Source: Eubacteriales bacterium
GTDB taxonomy: Bacteria > Bacillota_A > Clostridia > Christensenellales > Aristaeellaceae
Assembly: GCA_028692205.1 (NCBI GenBank)
Contig: JAQUXV010000003.1
Span: 1 to 36,758 of the forward strand
Direction of reading: 5' to 3'
DNA: 36,758 bases
Shown here: positions 25,744 to 35,900 of the stretch, in pieces
How the letters are laid out: every line of letters starts with the position of its first letter
How positions within the stretch are numbered: position 1 is the stretch's first letter
Notes under the pieces: generated by a model
The model's input: the letters and a program-made list of their open reading frames with translations, nothing else
Databases searched by the model: none
Told to the model about the DNA's origin: nothing
Position numbers and translations under genes: made by a program

Positions 25744-26562
25744 ATGAATCATATCATTGCCGTTACGAACCAAAAAGGCGGCGTTGGCAAAACAACGACC
25801 ACTGCAAATCTTGGTATCGGCCTGGCGCGGGAAGGGAAGCGGGTATTGCTGGTAGATGCCGATCCGCAGGGATCGCTTACCGTAAGCCTCGGGTATCCCC
25901 AGCCCGATCAGCTGCCTATCACGCTGTCGCAGATCATGAGCAAGCTGTTGGTGGACTCGCCGCTTCAACCTAAGGAAGGCATTCTCAGGCATGAGGAAGG
26001 TGTTGACCTCATGCCTGCCAATATCGAACTTTCTGGCATGGAGGTATCATTGGTCAACGCCATGAGCCGCGAGAAGGTACTCAAGCAATATCTGGACGAC
26101 ATCAAACGCGATTATGACTATATCCTGCTGGATTGTATGCCTTCACTTGGGATGCTGACCATCAACGCGCTTGCTGCCGCCGATAGCGTACTCATTCCCG
26201 TACAGGCGCAGTACCTTCCCGCGAAGGGGTTGGAACAGCTGCTGCTGACCATCAACAAGGTTCGCCGCCAGATTAATCCCAAGCTGAAAATCGACGGCAT
26301 TCTGTTGACGATGGTGGACAATCGCACTAACTACGCCAAAGAGATCAGCGGTTTACTCCGTGATACCTATGGCACAAAACTTAATATGTTCGCTACGGAA
26401 ATCCCGCATTCCGTCCGCGCTGCCGAAATCAGCGCAGAGGGCAAGAGCATTTTCGCCCATGACCCCAAAGGCAAAGTCGCGGAAGCGTATCGCAATCTGA
26501 CAAAGGAGGTACTGCAAATTGAAAAGCAGCGGCAAAAACATCTCTCTGAGCAGCTACGATGA
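25744..26562 (+). CDS. parA: ParA/Soj-type partition ATPase of ICE
   Basis: 272 residues from ATG 25744 (GGAGG 11 nt upstream; ATG 25738 reads into a stop and the longer frame from 25654 contains the terminator). The P-loop KGGVGKTTT lies at residues 11-19, followed by DADPQGS (Walker A' region) and YDYILLDCMPSLGMLT (Walker B). It drives partition or maintenance of the circular form together with ParB. It overlaps parB by 44 nt. Both are the usual first genes of clostridial ICE backbone modules. Confidence 0.92.
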   Translation: MNHIIAVTNQKGGVGKTTTTANLGIGLAREGKRVLLVDADPQGSLTVSLGYPQPDQLPITLSQIMSKLLVDSPLQPKEGILRHEEGVDLMPANIELSGMEVSLVNAMSREKVLKQYLDDIKRDYDYILLDCMPSLGMLTINALAAADSVLIPVQAQYLPAKGLEQLLLTINKVRRQINPKLKIDGILLTMVDNRTNYAKEISGLLRDTYGTKLNMFATEIPHSVRAAEISAEGKSIFAHDPKGKVAEAYRNLTKEVLQIEKQRQKHLSEQLR

Positions 26563-27448
26563 TATTTTTACCACCGAGGAGACCCGTGGTGACGAAGAAC
26601 GGGAAAAGGTGCAGATGATTGATCTGTCGGCGCTTCATCCTTTTCGCAATCATCCTTTCAAAGTCAAGGATGACGAAGCCATGGCGAACACGGTGGAGAG
26701 CGTGAAGCAATACGGTGTGTTGGTTCCCGCCATTGCAAGACCGCTGGAAGAAGGCGGATATGAGCTTGTCGCGGGACATCGGCGGCACCACGCCTGCGAA
26801 TTGGCGGGGTTTACCGAAATGCCTGTTATCGTCCGTGATCTGGATGATGATGAAGCAACCATCATAATGGTGGACAGCAACTTGCAGCGGGAAAGTTTGC
26901 TGCCGAGTGAGCGGGCGTTCGCTTATAAGATGAAGCTGGATGCGATCAAGCACCAAGGTTCACGGTCGGATTTAACTTCTGGCCAAGTTGGCCAGAAGTT
27001 CCGGTGTTCTACAGAAATGGTAGCCAATCAAGCCGGCGACAGTTACAAACAAGTCCAGCGCTTTATTCGCCTAACCGCACTCATTCCCGATCTTCTCAAC
27101 CTCGTAGACGATAAGAAGGTCGCCTTCAACCCTGCGGTGGAGCTTTCCTACCTGAAAATCGAAGAACAGGTTCTTCTGCTGGACGCGATGGAAAGCGAGC
27201 AATCAACGCCCTCTCTCTCCCAAGCCCAACGGCTCAAGAAATTCAGCCGTGAGGATTCGCTGTCCATTGATGTGATGCGCGCTATCATGAGCGAAGAAAA
27301 GAAGCCCGAGCAGGATAAACTGACCTTTACGGGAGATAAGCTCCGCAAATACTTTCCCAAATCGTATACGCCGGAGCAGATGGAAACCACAATCATCCGG
27401 TTGCTGGAACAGTGGCAAAAGAAACGGCAACACGAAGCCTCTCGTTAG
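26519..27448 (+). CDS. parB: ParB-type partition protein of ICE
   Basis: 309 residues; TTG start with AAAGGAGG 10 nt upstream inside the end of parA. N-terminal ParB/Spo0J nuclease-like domain with GHRR at 86-89 (LVAGHRRHHACELAG) and an ERAFAYKMKLDA helix; the central HTH-like region follows, ending in a long C-terminal part. A perfect 11-bp inverted repeat AACTTCTGGCC / GGCCAGAAGTT (26974-26984 and 26990-27000) lies inside the gene. Works with ParA on segregation or gene control of the element. Confidence 0.9.
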   Translation: MKSSGKNISLSSYDDIFTTEETRGDEEREKVQMIDLSALHPFRNHPFKVKDDEAMANTVESVKQYGVLVPAIARPLEEGGYELVAGHRRHHACELAGFTEMPVIVRDLDDDEATIIMVDSNLQRESLLPSERAFAYKMKLDAIKHQGSRSDLTSGQVGQKFRCSTEMVANQAGDSYKQVQRFIRLTALIPDLLNLVDDKKVAFNPAVELSYLKIEEQVLLLDAMESEQSTPSLSQAQRLKKFSREDSLSIDVMRAIMSEEKKPEQDKLTFTGDKLRKYFPKSYTPEQMETTIIRLLEQWQKKRQHEASR

Positions 27449-27478
27449 GCGGTTGTCAAAGAAACGGAGGCTTGCATA

Positions 27479-28525
27479 ATGGCAGTATTTCGTGTGGAGC
27501 GCACCCGTGATTACACGGTCATGTCAAACCACCACTTAAAGAATCGGATGCTGTCTCTAAAGGCAAAAGGGCTACTGTCCATCATGCTCTCCTTGCCGGA
27601 TGAATGGGATTACACCCTTCGGGGCTTGGCGGCCATCAGCAAGGAAGGGGTTGACGCGATTCGGCAGGCAATTCGGGAACTGGAGGAGGCGGGCTATATC
27701 GTTCGTGCCCGCAGCCGCAACGATAAAGGGCAGTTGTCGGGAACGGAATATGTGATTTATGAGCATCCGCAGTCTGTTTCCGATTCGCCTGTATTGGAAA
27801 GTACCACACAGGAAAATCCCGTTATGGACAGCGCGGAGAAAGAAAGACCCAAACACGCGAAATCCTTATCTGACAACGTTTCCAAGAGACATGAGCAGCC
27901 AACCAACACGGAAACTGCCGTGTGGAAAACACCTATGTGGGAAAATCCAATATTGGATAATCCAACGTTGGAAAACCCTACGTTGGATAAGCCAACGTTG
28001 GGAAATCCAACGCAATTAAATACTAAAGAATCAAAGACGTATCCAGAGAGTAAAAAACCATCAATAACATCAATCTATCCATCCATCCCTCTATCCCATC
28101 CATCTGACCAGAGGGATGGATCGGATAGATCGGATTTGACGGATATGGTGAAGAAATTTCAAAGCCAAGTGCGAAACAACATCGACTATTTCGAGCTCTC
28201 GGAAGGTTACGAAACAAACATTGAGCAGCTGGACGAAATCGTCGATCTCATGGTTGAAACGCTTTGCTCGTCGCGCCCGACAATCTCCGTTGCAGGCGAC
28301 AGCCTTCCGGCGTCGCTGGTCAAGGAACGGCTGCTCAAGATCAACAGTCAGCATATCGAGTACGTCATGAACAGCCTGAAAGCCAACACCACACCTGTTC
28401 GCAACATCAAGCGGTATCTGCTCACCGTGCTGTTCAACGCTCCCGCAACCATCGACAATTACTATACGGCGCAGTTCCAGCATGAGTATTACGGCGGCGG
28501 ATGCGCGGAAAGGAACGGCACATGA
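27479..28525 (+). CDS. wHTH replication-like protein with DUF6017 C-terminus
   Basis: 348 residues; CGGAGG upstream of ATG 27479. N-terminal winged helix of replication-initiator type (LKAKGLLSIMLSLPDEWDYTLRGLA...IRQAIRELEEAGYI). A low-complexity linker (about 100-210) contains six pentapeptide units (27923-28012) and a DNA hairpin (28075-28128). The C-terminal 110 residues match DUF6017 (LMVETLCSSRPTISVAGD ... VRNIKRYLLTVLFNAPATIDNYYTA), a domain known from ICE replication/partition loci of gut clostridia. DNA-binding role is likely; exact function unknown. Confidence 0.85.
   Translation: MAVFRVERTRDYTVMSNHHLKNRMLSLKAKGLLSIMLSLPDEWDYTLRGLAAISKEGVDAIRQAIRELEEAGYIVRARSRNDKGQLSGTEYVIYEHPQSVSDSPVLESTTQENPVMDSAEKERPKHAKSLSDNVSKRHEQPTNTETAVWKTPMWENPILDNPTLENPTLDKPTLGNPTQLNTKESKTYPESKKPSITSIYPSIPLSHPSDQRDGSDRSDLTDMVKKFQSQVRNNIDYFELSEGYETNIEQLDEIVDLMVETLCSSRPTISVAGDSLPASLVKERLLKINSQHIEYVMNSLKANTTPVRNIKRYLLTVLFNAPATIDNYYTAQFQHEYYGGGCAERNGT
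27923..28012 (+). repeat. Six tandem 15-bp units coding a pentapeptide repeat
   Basis: Six units of 15 bp encode [WL]-[KEDG]-[TNK]-P-[MIT], for example LDNPT and LENPT, in the DUF6017 protein linker. The DNA repeats the palindrome core CAACGTTG. Confidence 0.8.
28075..28128. repeat. Long inverted repeat inside DUF6017 gene
   Basis: CTATCCATCCATCCCTCT (28075-28092) pairs with 28110-28128 as an 18-bp stem with a single bulged base at 28122; the inner 12 bp (28081-28092 and 28110-28121) are perfect. Loop 17 nt. Confidence 0.8.
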
Positions 28526-28606
28526 TGTTGAAATGCTCTTTGCTCTTTTGATTGTGCCATCTTGACGCAAGCGAAAGGATAGATAGATCGGAGAGGAGGA
28601 ACGATC

Positions 28607-29071
28607 ATGCAGGAAGATATTGAAAACAGGTCGGTTGCGCTTGCTATTCGAGGAACAAAGCTAACAGCCCACGGCCTGAAAACCGCCATTGCCAAATACC
28701 TTGCCCATCGGAAAAACAAAAAGCTGCACAAAGTTCCCACGGGAAAGCAGACAGTCAAGCAGCTGATCGGGCAGGGGCAGGGTGTAACCAACATCGAGAT
28801 TACGGACGGCAATATCAAGTCCTTCGAGCGCGTCGCCCGTAAATACGGCGTGAACTACGCGTTGAAGAAGGATGTATCCGGGGAACACCCCAGATACCTC
28901 GTGTTTTTCAAAGCTAAGGACACGGACGCGCTGACGGCCGCGTTCAAGGAATATGCCGCCAAGGAGATCAAGCGGGAGAAGAAACCCCCGCTTCAGGAGC
29001 AGATGCAGAAGCATAAGGCAAAAGTGAAACAACTTGAGCGCACCGCAAAACCCAAACAGCTGGAGCGATGA
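28607..29071 (+). CDS. pcfB: PcfB-family (DUF3801) conjugation accessory protein
   Basis: 154 residues, start ATG with GAGGAGG 8 nt upstream. The body matches PcfB/DUF3801: VALAIRGTKLTAHGLKTAIAKYLA, GKQTVKQLIGQGQGVTNIEI, FERVARKYGVNYALKKD and YLVFFKAKDTDALTAAFKEY, then a lysine-rich coiled tail. PcfB proteins help relaxase and coupling-protein function during conjugative transfer. The stop overlaps the sortase start (ATGA). The matching coupling protein (VirD4/TcpA type) is expected beyond the window. Confidence 0.88.
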   Translation: MQEDIENRSVALAIRGTKLTAHGLKTAIAKYLAHRKNKKLHKVPTGKQTVKQLIGQGQGVTNIEITDGNIKSFERVARKYGVNYALKKDVSGEHPRYLVFFKAKDTDALTAAFKEYAAKEIKREKKPPLQEQMQKHKAKVKQLERTAKPKQLER

Positions 29072-29973
29072 ACCGCATGATCGACAAGTTATACACAGAG
29101 GAGGGATGTTTCATCCACGATCGTCCCCGGAAACGGAAAAAGCATAACGGCGCACCGCTTCTCGTCTTGGCTGTCACCCTGTTTCTCGCAGGCATGACAG
29201 CCTTTTTCATTCCCTTCCTGACAACGAAAATGGAAATCGCGCAGGACGCGGAGGAATACGTTGCGTGTAGAGAACAATTTGCCGACATTATTGAACCGAT
29301 CACCACTGTGATGGCGGCCAATCCCATTTCGCCTATCAGCGAATCAGCATCTGCCGCTCTGCCATCTCCCACGGTATCCTCATTGCCAGAGCCGGAACAA
29401 GGGAATACCGGCGTAGACTTGTCTGCCTGCCTTGCCGCCAATGTGGATTTCATCGGATGGTTGCGGATTCCCGATACGACAGTCGATTACCCCGTCGTGC
29501 AGACGGATGATACAGACTACTACCTGAACCATACGTTCACAGGCAAACAGAGCTACATTGGCACGTTGTTTTCACTCGGTAAAACGGATTTCCATACACC
29601 AAGTCGTAACATTGCCATCTATGGGCATCATATCAGGAGCAACGATCAGGTGATGTTCAGCCCGCTGCTCGATTACAAGGTTGAAGCATTCTACGCAGCC
29701 CACGACACCATCTACTTCGATACGCTCTATCATGCCGGTACCTACAAAATCTTCGCTGTTCTCAATATGCACAATGGCGATTGGGAACCGTCCACGGCGG
29801 ATTTTGCAAGCGAGGACACCTTCTTAGCCTTTGTTTGGCAGACCAAATCACAATCTCTGTATGATACGGGCATTACGGTGCTGGCAACGGATCACATTCT
29901 GACGCTCATTACCTGTGACCGCAGCTACGGCGGCAGGGACGGGCGGCTTTTGGTGATGGCCGTCCAGCAATAA
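29068..29973 (+). CDS. srtB: Class B sortase
   Basis: 301 residues. A cytoplasmic basic N-terminus and one membrane helix (LLVLAVTLFLAGMTAFFIPFL) anchor it outside the cell. The sortase domain runs from about 120: FIGWLRIPDTTVDYPVVQ, H187 in YGHH, C283 in LITCD and R290/R293 in GGRDGR. It joins surface proteins to the cell wall or to each other. The substrate is most likely the adhesin encoded 22 nt downstream, whose sorting signal lies beyond the window. Confidence 0.92.
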   Translation: MNRMIDKLYTEEGCFIHDRPRKRKKHNGAPLLVLAVTLFLAGMTAFFIPFLTTKMEIAQDAEEYVACREQFADIIEPITTVMAANPISPISESASAALPSPTVSSLPEPEQGNTGVDLSACLAANVDFIGWLRIPDTTVDYPVVQTDDTDYYLNHTFTGKQSYIGTLFSLGKTDFHTPSRNIAIYGHHIRSNDQVMFSPLLDYKVEAFYAAHDTIYFDTLYHAGTYKIFAVLNMHNGDWEPSTADFASEDTFLAFVWQTKSQSLYDTGITVLATDHILTLITCDRSYGGRDGRLLVMAVQQ

Positions 29974-29994
29974 CAAACACGAAAGGAAAAATCT

Positions 29995-32900
29995 ATGCTC
30001 AAAATTCACAAACTCCTCGCATTGCTGCTGTCGGTAATGCTGCTGGTTTCAGCCCTGCCTATTACCACTTTCGCGGAAGCCGAATCAACGGTTGATTCGG
30101 AAGAGACGATGGAACCGCCTACGGATATGGAAACCATTGAAACGGAGGGACCTGACACGCCCGAAGCAACCGAACCATCCGCAGAGCCTGAAAGCTCCAA
30201 TGATGAAGCGCCATCTGACGAACAAGCAGAAGAAACGCCTGTGCCGGAAGATGCGCCGACAGAAGAGCCTACGGTTACCGAGCCTGAGGAAGAAATTGTC
30301 CCTGATGAAACCGCTGTTCCCGTCCCTGACAGTATTGAAAGCGCTATTGCCACTAACGGTCATGTCTACGTTATGACGGCGGGCACTACCGATGTATATG
30401 CCACGGCGGACAGAACCAAGCTCATTTTCACCATCACGCAGGACAGCGCTGTGCTGCTGGCGACAGAGTATGTTCCGCGTGTAGATGCAAGCAGCGTGAA
30501 AGTCTGGTTTCTGACCGCCGCTGGTGAAACCATAACAGCTTACGTATCCGAAGCCACGATTTCGGATGCGCTTCTCACGGATGAGGAAGCCAACGTTCTG
30601 GCTGATACGCAGCACGCCGCGTGGGTATCATCCGACGCGGGCGAGTTGCTCGCTTTCGTTATTGCAGGCGAAAAACCGGCTATGCCTACCGAAGCACCTG
30701 CCGAGGTTATCCCATCCCAAGAGCCAACACAGGAGCCGATTGCGGAAGAGCCAACCAGCACGCCAACGCAGGAGCCCGTCCTATTAGAAGAACCGGCAGA
30801 AGAAAACACGCCGGAACCCGTTCCCGAAACGACAGAAGCACCAGTAACAGAAGAACCGACCGAAGTCCCCGCCGCGGAACCGCCTTCCGCACAAGCCGGG
30901 GACTTCGTTGCTATTACGACCCGTACAAGGGTATATCCCAGCATTGACGAAACGGCCGCGGATGATTACGACGGAGAACTGTCCCTTGGCGTTTTCGTAA
31001 ACGATGCCTCTGTACAGGTCGAAACGGTTGAACAGGATAGCCTTGGCCGTTACTGGTACAGGGTGCTTTATATGTACGGCGACGATTTCGCTGACGGTAC
31101 GCTGAAATGGACGGATTACGGCACTCTCTATGTGCTGACGTCTGAAACAGAGGAAACAACAGAGCAGGATTTCACCGTGACGGATTATGCTTTTACGAGC
31201 GTACCGCGGACATTCAGTCTCCTGCGTTCTACAACACCCATGAACGGCTTCAGCCTGAAAACCATCAACGCGGCAATTCCGTCCCTGTATGTCGGACAAA
31301 GCGGCGTATACGGCAGTTCGGGCAAGGACAGCGACTATTTGCAGATCGCCAAATCGACGGATCACGGCACGATCTACGCGACGCCGCATTATCTGAACGG
31401 CTTCACGGTCTACTGCCTGGAGCACAACTATCCCGGCCCGGGCGAGAATATCTCCGGCGGCGGGCAGGAACCCACAGGCCCCTATCTGATTGTGGATATT
31501 GATTCGTATCGCAATACCCCCGGCTATTCCAGCATTATCTACCATGATTCGACTTTGCACGCCATCGCGTGGGTACTGCGCCACACCTATCCCTTCATGG
31601 TGCTCAACCGAAGTGATTCGGACAATGAGGTGTGGTCGCGGGTGGCCGGGCAGTTTGCCATTCGGCAGGTGATCCGCGAGCTGGAAGGCGCGCAGTACGT
31701 GCGCAGCTATTGGGACATGGACAACTTCTACCGTGCCAGTGGACAGGCTCCCGCCGTCTATCTGGAATACGCCCGTTGGCTGGCGGCAAATGGCATCGCC
31801 CGCGCGAGTATTACGGGCAACATCAATATATCGGGTAAGTCCGTCACATCCGCAAACGGAACCTATACCGGCACGGTGACGCTGACTACCGATGCCGATC
31901 TGATGCGTGTCAGCAAATCCGTGGGAAGCCTGACGGGCAACACCGCGGGTTCGGACGGCAGCTACTATTATCTCAACAGCGGCGATACCGTGTCGCTATC
32001 TTCCTCAGCAAACAGCTTTACCCTGACTGTAGAGTCCGTTTCTTCCGAGGATGAGGAAGCCAGTTTTCTTGTGGGCGTACCCAGCGTGGAGCTTCAAAAG
32101 ATGCTGATTCCACAGTACGGTTCTCCCTATGAGATGAAATCCGTTTCCGTTCAATTTGAAGTCCCGTTGGGATCTGTCGCCGTTACCAAGACGGACGCGA
32201 TTACCGGAGCGGTGCTTGCGGGAGCGGTTTTCGAACTGCTTGATACGGCGGGCAATGTGCTGCAAACGCAAACAACCGATGCGAGCGGCACCGTGGCCTT
32301 TGCCAATCTGCAACCCGGAACCTATCGCATTCGGGAGAAAACCGCCCCGGAGGGCTATACCGTCAGCGTGACGGGTACGCAGAGTGTATCGGTGACCGCG
32401 GGGACGGTATCCACCGTAACCTTTGCCAACGATGTGATGACCGCGAAAATTCGGATCGTCAAGACAGACCAGCTGACCAAACAGCCGTTGTCCGGCGTGG
32501 AGTTTACCATCACACGCCTGTTCTCGCCCGCCGGTCGAAACGGTATTGGCGAAGTGGCGGCCGTCATCACCACCGATGAAAACGGCGCTGCCGAAACAGG
32601 CTGGCTGGATTGGGGTCGGTACAGGGTCGAGGAAACCAAGGTGCCGGAACATTTCGTGGACAACAATTTCTCCATCGAGATCGAAGCTTATGAGAACGGC
32701 AAAACCTACACGGTCGAAGTGGAGAACGAGCCTGCGAAGGGTTGGATTCGCCTTACGAAAACAGATGCTTTGGACGACACCCCAATTGCAGGCGTGGTGT
32801 TCGACATCTATGCCAACGATGAGTATGGCAGCGAGCTAGTGGTCAACATGACGACCGGTGAGGACGGCGTTGCCCTGTCGGAGCCGCTTCGCAAGGGCAG

Positions 32901-35900
32901 CTATATCGTCAGGGAACATGAAAATCCTGTCGGTTATGTGTCCGAGCCGGCCGAATTGAATGCCGTTGTTCTTTCCGATGAGATTACGGACATCAGCGCA
33001 AGCAATACGCCTATACAGGGCAAAATCCGAATTATCAAGAAGGATCAGCTTACCGGGGAAGCCCTGTCCGGCGCTGAATTTACCATTACCCGTGTCAGCG
33101 GCTTGCCTTCTCATAACGGCAGCAATGATAGCGAGGTTGTCGCCGTCATCACTACGGACGCGAACGGCATTGCGGAATCTCCCCTGCTGACATGGGGAAC
33201 GTACAGGATAGAGGAAACGGTGGTTCCGCAGCACTTCGTAGATAACGCCTTTTCCACCGAGGCTGTTATCGACACGGAGAGCCAAATCTGCGAGATCGTT
33301 GCGGAGAATGAGCCTGCGAAGGGTTGGATTCGCATCACGAAGATAGACGCTTTGGATGGTACGCCGATTGCGGGCGTGATATTCGACATCTATGCCAACG
33401 ATGAGTATGGCAGCGAGCTGGTGGGCAACATGACGACCGGTGAGGACGGCGTTGCTGTTTCCGAACCGCTGTGCAAGGGCAGCTATATTGTCAGGGAACA
33501 TGAAAACCCTGTCGGTTATGTGTCTGAACTGGCCGAATTGAATACCGTTGTTCTTTCCGATGAGATTACGGACATCAGCGCAAGCAACACGCCTATACAG
33601 GGCAAAATCAGAATCGTAAAAACAGATCAGCTTACTGGAGCAGTTCTTTCGGGCGCTGAATTTACCATTACCCGTGTCAGCGGCTTGCCTTCCCATAACG
33701 GCAGCAACGATGGCGAGGTTGTCGCCGTCATCACTACGGATGCAAACGGTATTGCTGAATCTCCCCTGTTAACATGGGGAACGTACAGGGTTGAGGAAAC
33801 GGCAGTACCAGAACACTTTATAGACAATAACTTTTCCACCGAGGTTGTTATCGACACGGAGAGCCAGACTTATGAGATCGTTGTGGAAAACGAGCCTACG
33901 AAGGGCTGGCTCAGGCTCACCAAAACCGACTGTTTGAACGGCAATCCCATTGAGGGCGTGCAGTTCGATATCTATTACAACGACGCATACGGCGAAGGGC
34001 TGGCATGTACGATGGTGACCGGCGCGGACGGCATTGCCGTCTCCGAACCGCTGCGCAAAGGCCGGTATATCGTCCGGGAGCACGGCGAAACAGCGGGTTA
34101 CGTATTTGAAGAAATCACGCTGGACGCTACTGTGAAATCCAACGAAACGACGGAGCTGTTCGTTACCAATTGCCCTGTGACCGTTAAGCTCAAGCTCTAC
34201 AAGCGGGATGCGGACGAATATGACGGCGACAATCCCAATGCTTCCTCAAACGCCAGAGCGTCCAATGATCTTCCTGAACCCACAAACATCAGCACTCCCG
34301 CCACGCGAGGTGACGGCATTCTTACCGACGCGGAGTTTCAGGTGTTGGCAGGCGCGGACATCACCGACCGTCAAGGCAATGTGGTGTACGCCAAGGGCGA
34401 TATTGTGGTGGATTCCCTGAAAACGGCAGGCGACGATGCTTCCGTAACGACGGACGAGCTGTGGCCGGGGCTGTATGAGATCGTGGAGATTACACCACCA
34501 ACAGGTTACCAACCCAGCGAAACAACCTTCTTCGTGGATGCCCGCAGCGCTGCTACGCAGTCCACAGAGGCCGTCGTTCTCTACGAAGGGCTGAAAACCA
34601 ACGAGATCATGACAGGCCGGTATGCCATCGTGAAATTCCTGGGGGATAATGAGGTGCATGACGACGCGGGTATTGTGGAAACGCCCGAAGCGGGCGCGGA
34701 ATTTGAGGTGTACCTGAAAAGTGCGGGGAGCTATGAAAATGCCCGCGAATTTGAGCGCGATTACATCACCACCAACCAATACGGCTATGCCATAGCCAAG
34801 CTCCTTCCCTATGGCGTATACGTGCTCAAGCAAGTTAAGGGGCAGGATGGATACGCCATTAAAAGTCCTATCGACATCTTCATCCGTGGCACGGAAGATC
34901 CCGATGACCCACCCATCCTGACCATTAACAATGAAGCGATCCGCTACCGTCTCAAGTTCATCAAGGTGGATGCGGAAACAGGCAACACGATTGCCGTGGC
35001 AAACACAGCTTTCAAGTTAAAGGACAGCGAAGGCAAAACTGTGACGCAGACCGTCCACTATCCCAATGAGGCAACTATTGACACCTTCTATACAGATGAG
35101 ACGGGTGAAGTCACCCTGCCTGAAACCGTGACCTACGGCCTGTATTCCATAGAGGAACTGGTTTCCCCGGATGGCTATCTGATCCTGACAGAGGACTTGG
35201 ATGTGTTCGTTGGTGACGAAATCATGAACCAACCGGGAGAAGCGTACCTGCTGGAGCTCGAGATTCCCAACGAGCCGGTGAAGGGCAACATCGTCGTGGA
35301 AAAGAAAGGCTTGCAGCTTACAGGCTTTGAAACGCTGACAGACGCTTATGGGAATGAGATTCAGCAACCCATCTACGAGGAAGCGTATCTGGCGGGTGTT
35401 GTGTTCGAGGTTCGCGCCGCCGAAACCATCATCGGAAAGGATGGTACCCTCTGGTATGAGCAAGATGAACTGGTGGATACCATCACCACCACAGCTTCCG
35501 GCGCGGATGCTTCCATGCTGCTGCCACTTGGCAGGTACTACCTGATCGAAACCGCCGCGCCCGAAGGGTACGCCTTCGATGATACCCACTATGAGGCTGA
35601 TCTGGTATATGCCGATGATCAAGCGCCCCTCGTGGAAACGAAAATCACTCTCGTCAACGAGTATCTTCCAGTGGAAATAACGTTGCAGAAAGAAAAGGAG
35701 ATTCTTAAAACAACCAACCATGATGACGGTATAGTGACGCAGGCTATTGCCAATGCTCCCGGTCAGGGCTTTGTCTTTGGATTATTCAACGATAAGGATA
35801 TCCACTATAACGGCGGCACGCTGATGGCTGATACACTCGTCGCTACTGGCTCAACCGATGCCGATGGCAACCTGACGTTTGCAGGTCATTATCCGCACGG

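Noticed and set aside
27923..28012. CRISPR-like repeats
   Set aside because: Units are 15 bp, directly joined without spacers and in frame, so they are protein-coding tandem repeats.
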